Under the pieces are notes generated by a model. The model searched no databases. It saw only the letters and a program-made list of their open reading frames with translations, and had not been told where the DNA came from. A DNA stretch of 11,424 nt, taken from NCBI GenBank assembly GCA_031278255.1, contig JAITKU010000225.1, positions 1 through 11,424 on the forward strand. Reading direction: 5' to 3'. Below, in pieces: positions 8,304 to 11,424 of this stretch; within the stretch, counting starts at the first letter, position 1; each line of letters begins with the position of its first letter. A program made the translations under genes and the position numbers. The DNA is from Eubacteriales Family XIII. Incertae Sedis bacterium. GTDB taxonomy: Bacteria > Bacillota > Clostridia > Peptostreptococcales > Anaerovoracaceae.

Positions 8304-9622
8304 CGCACCTCCTTCGCGCTTTGGAGCGAATCCGCGCCGCTTTGCGCTCCCCGCTCAAGCCACGCGATCATCTCGGCCGCGGCGGCCTTGCCCGCCGCGA
8401 CGGCTTCCACGACGGTCTTGCCGCCGTTCACCGCGTCGCCCGCCGCGAAGATACCCGGGACGCTCGTGTTGCCGCCGGAATCCGCGTCGATCATACCCTT
8501 TTCCGTCAGGCGCAGACCCGCGAAGCCGCTCATATCCTCCGGCGCCTGCCCGGTGGCAAAGACAACGACATCGGCGGCGACGGAGGCGGACGATTTGCCG
8601 TCCCTGCCCTTAAATTCCACCGCCGTGAGTTTTCCGCCGCTGCCCACGAGCCTCGCCGGGGCAAAGTTCGTCATGATGGGGATGCCGAGCGAGAAAGCGT
8701 ATCGCAGTTCGTCCGCGTTGGCCGGCGCTTCCTCCAAGGTCCGCCTGTAGTAGAGCGCGACCGATTCCGCACCGGTCAGCTTGGCCGTCACAGCGCAGTC
8801 CATCGCGACATCGCCGCCGCCGATCACGACCACGCTCTTTCCGGCAAGACCCGTGTCGCCTCCCGTGCTTGCGGCCTTTTTCAGGAAGTCGATGGCGGGC
8901 CAAACGCCGTCGAGCGCGACGCCCTCCACATCGGGCAGCTTGGCGCTCCACAGGCCCGCGCCGATGAATACGGCGGCGAAACCCTTTGTTTTCAGTTCAT
9001 CGACGCCGATATCCCCGCCCACTTTCGTATTGAACACAAACTCGACGCCGAGTCCCCTGACCGCGTTGATATCCTGCTCCAGCGCCTCGCGCGGCAGACG
9101 TGCCGGCGGAACGCCGTAGGCCAGCATACCGCCCGCCTTTTCCTGCGCCTCGAAGATCGTAACCCGGTATCCGGCCGTCGCCAAGGCCGCGGCGCAGGCG
9201 AGAGAAGCGGGCCCCGCGCCCACACAGGCGATACGCGCGGCTTTTTTAAGCTCCGGCGCTTTCAGCGTTTGCAGCTTGAATATCCTTTCCTGTTCCATGG
9301 CGTAGCGTTGCAGCTTCCCGATCTCGATGGGCCTGTCTATGCCCGTCCGGCTGCAGGCCTCCTCGCAGAGCTTGTCGTAGGGACAGATTCGCGCGCAGCT
9401 TCCGCCCAAGATGTTGTTCTCGCGAATCGTTTCCGCCGCGCCTTTCGCGTTTCTGAAACGTATGGAACGTATGAAACGCCCCGGATCCGTTCCCGCCGGG
9501 CAACCCGCGCTGCAGGGCGCGTCGTGGCAAAGCAGACAGCGGGCGGCCTCTTCCATCGCTGTGCGATGCGTGAATCCGGCCTGTGCCTCGGAAACGTATT
9601 CCGCCTTTGCAAGCTTACTCAA
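8300..9622 (-). CDS. preT: NAD(P)H-dependent dihydropyrimidine dehydrogenase, electron-transfer subunit PreT
   Basis: PreT takes electrons from NAD(P)H through FAD and Fe-S clusters and hands them to PreA. With the TTG start at 9622 it has 440 residues. The N-terminal Fe-S domain has cysteines 29/32/37/41 (CLLCHDAPCSAGC) and 76/80/86/90 (CARICPYDKLCEEAC), as in GltD-like proteins and the N-terminal part of DPD. A Rossmann FAD site follows (VGAGPAS, 134-140), then an NAD(P)H site (IGGGDVA, 267-273) and a closing FAD motif (GIFAAGDAV, 390-398). The start rests on GGAGGAGG at 9639-9632, about nine bases before TTG 9622. The frame stays open to an earlier TTG at 9700, but that codon overlaps the -10 box and is unlikely to be used. 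GltD-like oxidoreductases share this fold; the directly overlapping preA makes PreT the better call. Confidence 0.9.
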   Translation of the reverse strand: MSKLAKAEYVSEAQAGFTHRTAMEEAARCLLCHDAPCSAGCPAGTDPGRFIRSIRFRNAKGAAETIRENNILGGSCARICPYDKLCEEACSRTGIDRPIEIGKLQRYAMEQERIFKLQTLKAPELKKAARIACVGAGPASLACAAALATAGYRVTIFEAQEKAGGMLAYGVPPARLPREALEQDINAVRGLGVEFVFNTKVGGDIGVDELKTKGFAAVFIGAGLWSAKLPDVEGVALDGVWPAIDFLKKAASTGGDTGLAGKSVVVIGGGDVAMDCAVTAKLTGAESVALYYRRTLEEAPANADELRYAFSLGIPIMTNFAPARLVGSGGKLTAVEFKGRDGKSSASVAADVVVFATGQAPEDMSGFAGLRLTEKGMIDADSGGNTSVPGIFAAGDAVNGGKTVVEAVAAGKAAAAEMIAWLERGAQSGADSLQSAKEVR

Positions 9623-9631
9623 CTCAATCAA

Positions 9632-9639
9632 CCTCCTCC
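9632..9639 (-). promoter_or_regulatory. Ribosome binding site deciding the preT start
   Basis: GGAGGAGG on the minus strand is the only strong Shine-Dalgarno site near the 5' end of preT. In-frame TTG codons lie directly after it (9631, too close) and nine bases after it (9622, acceptable). No ATG or GTG fits, so preT appears to start with TTG. Confidence 0.7.
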
Positions 9640-9699
9640 AATGCTGTTTTCGTCCTCTTCTCCTCGCCGATCCCCCAAAACGGAGAATCCGATGTTTCA

Positions 9700-9708
9700 A
9701 TTATATCA
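9700..9708 (-). promoter_or_regulatory. Extended -10 promoter of preTA
   Basis: The minus strand reads TGATATAAT, a full TATAAT with the TG extension one base upstream. The -35 region at the usual distance (TTCCGC or TTTCCG) is poor, as is common for extended -10 promoters. The predicted leader is about 70 bases, from near 9693 to 9623. It lies downstream of the rplL terminator, so preTA has its own promoter apart from the ribosomal operon. Confidence 0.55.
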
Positions 9709-9844
9709 TAAAACGGAGCGAAGCGGAAATATTTATGCCGCCCGCCCCGCGCGTTTTCGCCCCGACTTTGACAGCATCATGACCACCCGTCAGCCGCGCC
9801 CTGCTTCATCGAAACGGCGGCCTAAAACGCCGCGTGAATCTTCC

Positions 9845-9876
9845 CGCGGACCCTCGCCTCGGGGCGAGGGTCCGCG
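9845..9876. other. Perfect 14-bp hairpin behind the rplL terminator
   Basis: CGCGGACCCTCGCC (9845-9858) pairs perfectly with 9863-9876 across the loop TCGG. No T run follows on either strand. It sits eight bases beyond the T tract of the rplL terminator and about 140 bases upstream of the preT -10 box. It could back up termination, protect processed RNA, or be a short dispersed palindromic element. Apart from this hairpin, 9709-9884 shows only a weak 5-bp dyad near 9815-9833 and no gene. Confidence 0.5.
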
Positions 9877-9884
9877 CGTCCCAT

Positions 9885-9917
9885 AAAAAAAAGGCCCGCC
9901 CCTCTCCCGGGCAAGCC
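9885..9917 (-). terminator. Rho-independent terminator of rplJ-rplL
   Basis: On the minus strand a 9-bp stem (GGCTTGCCC with GGGCGGGCC, two G-T pairs, 7-base loop) is followed by eight T (9892-9885). It starts 30 bases after the rplL stop and ends the ribosomal operon. Confidence 0.88.
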
Positions 9918-9947
9918 CCTTTTCCGTATCTTTGGCGTTTCGCGCGC

Positions 9948-10325
9948 CTATTTCAACTCCACCGAGGCGCCGACTTCTTCCAGCTTACCCTTGAGCGCTT
10001 CGGCCTCGGCCTTTTCGATGGCTTCCTTGATGTTGGACGGCGCGCTGTCCACGAGATCCTTGGCTTCTTTCAGGCCGAGGCCCGTGATCTCCCGTACGAC
10101 CTTGATAACCTTGATCTTCTCCGCGCCCGCGCCGGTCAGCACCACGGTAAACTCGGTCTGCTCCTCGACCGCGGCCGCCGGCGCCGCCGCGCCGGCGGCG
10201 GCCACGGGAGCGGCCGCCGAAACGCCGAATTCCTCCTCGCAGGCTTTCACAAGCTCGTTGATTTCCAGAACCGTCATGCCCTTTATGGCTTCGATGATTT
10301 GTTCGTTGCTTATGCTTGCGCTCAT
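9948..10325 (-). CDS. rplL: 50S ribosomal protein L7/L12
   Basis: This is a 125-residue stalk protein, the normal length. It binds as dimers to L10 on the large subunit and recruits elongation and release factors. The N-terminal dimerisation helices (residues ~5-35) are followed by an Ala-rich hinge (about 36-53) and the conserved factor-binding domain with EKIKVIKVVREITGLGLKEA (69-88) and the usual VELK-type ending. The ATG at 10325 is preceded by AAGGAGG at a good distance. It follows rplJ by 61 bases with no terminator in between and ends just ahead of a strong terminator, so the two should be co-transcribed under the L10 leader. Confidence 0.97.
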   Translation of the reverse strand: MSASISNEQIIEAIKGMTVLEINELVKACEEEFGVSAAAPVAAAGAAAPAAAVEEQTEFTVVLTGAGAEKIKVIKVVREITGLGLKEAKDLVDSAPSNIKEAIEKAEAEALKGKLEEVGASVELK

Positions 10326-10386
10326 GAATCTTTCCTCCTTATTACAATCATTCTCTGTATGTTACCGATTTTGTTGATTCCGGGCC

Positions 10387-11070
10387 TCATTCCGCTTCAT
10401 TCGCGGCGGGCGCGGGCGTTTCCCGGTCCGCGGCCGGGGCGGCCTCCGCGGGGGTTTCGGTCTCTGCGGGCGCGGCCTTTTCCGCGACTTCCGCGGGCGC
10501 GGCCTCTGCTTCCGCAACAGGCGCGGCCTCCGTTTCCGCGGCGGGCGCGGACGCCTCGGCCTCGGCCGGCTTGCCGCTCTCCTTATCGTCGGCCACGGCC
10601 TTAAAGGTGCGTACCAGCTTGCCGACGGGCGACAGGATGCTGCCCAAGAAGCGCGCGATCAACTCATCCCGCGTGGGCAGGGACGCGATCTGCTTCAAGC
10701 CCTCCGCGTCATAAAACGTACCGTCGATCACGCCGGCTTTGAACTCCATCTTCTTGTATTCCTTGAAGATACCGCTCAAGACCCGGGCCGGGGCGATGGC
10801 GTCCCCGTAGCTGATCGCAAAGGCGCTCGGTCCCGAAAGCACGCTTTTGAGCCCGGCGTAATCCGTATCGACAATCGCCCGTTCCACCAATTTGTTCTTG
10901 TAGACGGTGTAATCCACTTCGGCCTCGCGCAGCTTCCGCCGCATCGCGTCGGCCTCCGCGACCGTAATGCCTATGTAGTCGATAACGACCGCAGACTGCG
11001 CCCTATCGAGCTTTTCTTTGATTTCGGCGATTACGGCCTGCTTTTCTTTCAGATGTTCCGCTGATGGCAT
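10387..11070 (-). CDS. rplJ: 50S ribosomal protein L10 with long Ala/Glu/Pro-rich C-terminal tail
   Basis: L10 anchors the L7/L12 dimers to the large ribosomal subunit and, as the L10(L12) complex, controls its own operon by binding the mRNA leader. Residues 1-165 are a complete, ordinary L10: the start MPSAEHLKEKQAVIAEI, VDYTVYKNKLVERA (52-65), FKAGVIDGTFY (110-120) and the C-terminal L12-binding helix around 147-163. The last ~62 residues (nt 10575-10390) are an added low-complexity tail made almost only of Ala, Glu, Pro and Thr. This brings the protein to 227 residues against the usual 165-180. The ATG at 11070 is set by AAGGAG five bases upstream; the frame runs open further upstream, but that part lies in the leader. 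The tail has no stop or frameshift and stays in frame to the TGA, so it appears to be genuine protein. Confidence 0.96.
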   Translation of the reverse strand: MPSAEHLKEKQAVIAEIKEKLDRAQSAVVIDYIGITVAEADAMRRKLREAEVDYTVYKNKLVERAIVDTDYAGLKSVLSGPSAFAISYGDAIAPARVLSGIFKEYKKMEFKAGVIDGTFYDAEGLKQIASLPTRDELIARFLGSILSPVGKLVRTFKAVADDKESGKPAEAEASAPAAETEAAPVAEAEAAPAEVAEKAAPAETETPAEAAPAADRETPAPAANEAE

Positions 11071-11075
11071 ATGTT

Positions 11076-11081
11076 CTCCTT
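11076..11081 (-). promoter_or_regulatory. Ribosome binding site deciding the rplJ start
   Basis: AAGGAG ends five bases before ATG 11070. The homology to L10 begins at this ATG, so the longer open frame to 11145 is leader sequence and not protein. Confidence 0.85.
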
Positions 11082-11157
11082 TCCGTTGCGGTAAAATTCG
11101 GTTCGGCGCGAAACGGGATCGATCGTTCCCCGCGCCGTTCCCCAAGGCGGCGGCATG

Positions 11158-11190
11158 AAAAAAGCCCTTTCATCCGCAGACGAAAAGGCC
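11158..11190 (-). terminator. Attenuator terminator in the rplJ leader
   Basis: On the minus strand GCCTTTTCGTC (11189-11179) pairs with GATGAAAGGGC (11174-11164), 11 bp with two G-T pairs and the loop TGCG. Six T follow (11163-11158). It ends about 87 bases before the rplJ ATG, so transcripts that stop here would not express rplJ or rplL. Its 5' arm and loop overlap the 3' half of the leader's closing helix. Confidence 0.83.
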
Positions 11191-11260
11191 GCGGGGCGCA
11201 AAGCCCCCTGCATTACCTCGGCCGGCATGATTAAGCGCGTAGCGCGCCGGCTGTCTGCGG
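11158..11260 (-). promoter_or_regulatory. Ribosomal protein L10 leader (autoregulatory transcription attenuator)
   Basis: The minus strand carries CCGCAGAC (11260-11253), which pairs perfectly over 8 bp with GTCTGCGG (11181-11174) and closes a folded region. Inside are a GCCGGC...GCCGGC helix around 11221-11252 and a GGGG...CCCC hairpin around 11193-11209, in the arrangement known for Firmicutes L10 leaders (the Rfam L10_leader type). The GTCTGCGG strand is also part of the attenuator terminator, so closing helix and terminator exclude each other. In Bacillus subtilis the L10(L12)4 complex drives termination in the rplJL leader; I infer the same feedback here. The 11071-11157 stretch to rplJ shows nothing further apart from the ribosome binding site. 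Confidence 0.8.
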
Positions 11261-11299
11261 TTGATATCGATATGCTTATTGTCAAATCGCTCGTTTCGA

Positions 11300-11398
11300 C
11301 CGGACCTTAGGGTTCGTTACGGAATAAAGTTGACAAATTTGGCGCAGAATTTTTTTCGTCGAGCAAGGCGCAAAACGCAGACGAACCCTAAGGTTCGG
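11300..11398. repeat. MITE-like element with 18-bp terminal inverted repeats
   Basis: Positions 11300-11317 and 11381-11398 are inverted repeats that match at 17 of 18 positions, with a perfect 14-bp core (ACCTTAGGGTTCGT and its complement), around a 63-base AT-richer centre with no coding potential. The trinucleotide CGA flanks both outer ends (11297-11299 and 11399-11401) and could be a target duplication, although three bases can match by chance. The right repeat is itself nearly palindromic (GAACCCTAAGGTTC). It lies upstream of the L10 leader. A non-autonomous mobile element, or a dispersed intergenic repeat, fits better than a terminator because the loop is long and no T run follows. Confidence 0.55.
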
Positions 11399-11424
11399 CG
11401 AGGCTTTGCAACACAGTTCGGCGG

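Noticed and set aside
3671..9886. Further very long plus-strand open frames (3671-5155, 5444-7099, 6909-8228, 8321-9886)
   Set aside because: Each lies opposite a well-supported minus-strand gene, in the register that GC-rich coding keeps open. None has a Shine-Dalgarno site or a recognisable motif.
10390..10575. Frameshift or pseudogene at the end of rplJ to explain the long tail
   Set aside because: The frame stays open with consistent acidic, Ala-rich content and reaches a stop shortly before the rplL ribosome binding site; the other frames do not give a more L10-like ending.
11257..11285. Sigma-70 promoter for rplJ based on the minus-strand TTGACA at 11285-11280
   Set aside because: The -35 is perfect, but the bases 16-18 positions downstream are not -10-like, and the ATATCGATAT stretch is too close. 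rplJ may be read from an upstream rplKA promoter outside the window.
11300..11398. The inverted repeat as a terminator for the gene upstream of rplJ
   Set aside because: The loop would be 63 bases and no T run follows the outer ends on either strand.
11392..11404. CRISPR, tRNA or integrase/att signals in the window, including the right edge
   Set aside because: No spaced direct repeats, no cloverleaf and no recombinase gene are visible on either strand.

Overview
The window looks like a piece of a GC-rich (about 60% by eye) chromosome from an anaerobic Gram-positive bacterium, most likely a member of the Clostridia. The reasons are an LPQTG sortase-anchored surface protein with Cna-B/SpaA-like domains, strong AGGAGG ribosome binding sites, a Firmicutes-type L10 leader with a transcription attenuator, and a sigma-54-dependent activator. 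The genus cannot be told from this sequence alone.

Layout, left to right. Positions 1-1787 (+) hold the C-terminal part of a large wall-anchored protein whose N-terminus lies outside the window. All remaining genes are on the minus strand and converge on it across two tandem minus-strand terminators (1814-1897). In their own reading order they are: the L10 leader/attenuator, rplJ and rplL (11260 down to 9948), closed by a strong terminator at 9885-9917; preT and preA (9622 down to 7047), which overlap and have their own extended -10 promoter near 9700; a beta-CASP metallo-beta-lactamase-fold RNA-processing protein (6946-5282); a PAS/AAA+/Fis sigma-54 enhancer-binding protein (5161-3365) with a sigma-70-type promoter; and a class III PLP aminotransferase of the GabT type (3296-1935).

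How the genes may work together. PreT and PreA are the two subunits of bacterial NAD(P)H-dependent dihydropyrimidine dehydrogenase (reductive uracil/thymine breakdown). The last product of that route is beta-alanine, and class III aminotransferases of the GabT type can deaminate beta-alanine or GABA. The dehydrogenase, an omega-aminotransferase and a dedicated sigma-54 activator on one strand therefore suggest a partial pyrimidine or omega-amino-acid catabolism locus. The two middle enzymes, dihydropyrimidinase and beta-ureidopropionase, are not in the window, so this is inference. rplJ/rplL is a housekeeping ribosomal-stalk operon that is separate from the catabolic genes.

Gene-free stretches over 300 bases: 9623-9947 holds the preT leader and promoter, a perfect 14-bp hairpin and the rplL terminator. 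11071-11424 holds the rplJ leader, the attenuator and a MITE-like inverted-repeat element of about 99 bp. No tRNA, rRNA, CRISPR array, transposase gene or phage gene is visible. I see no clearly new multi-gene system. The observations most worth following are the inverted-repeat element, the L10 tail and the preTA/aminotransferase/sigma-54 grouping.
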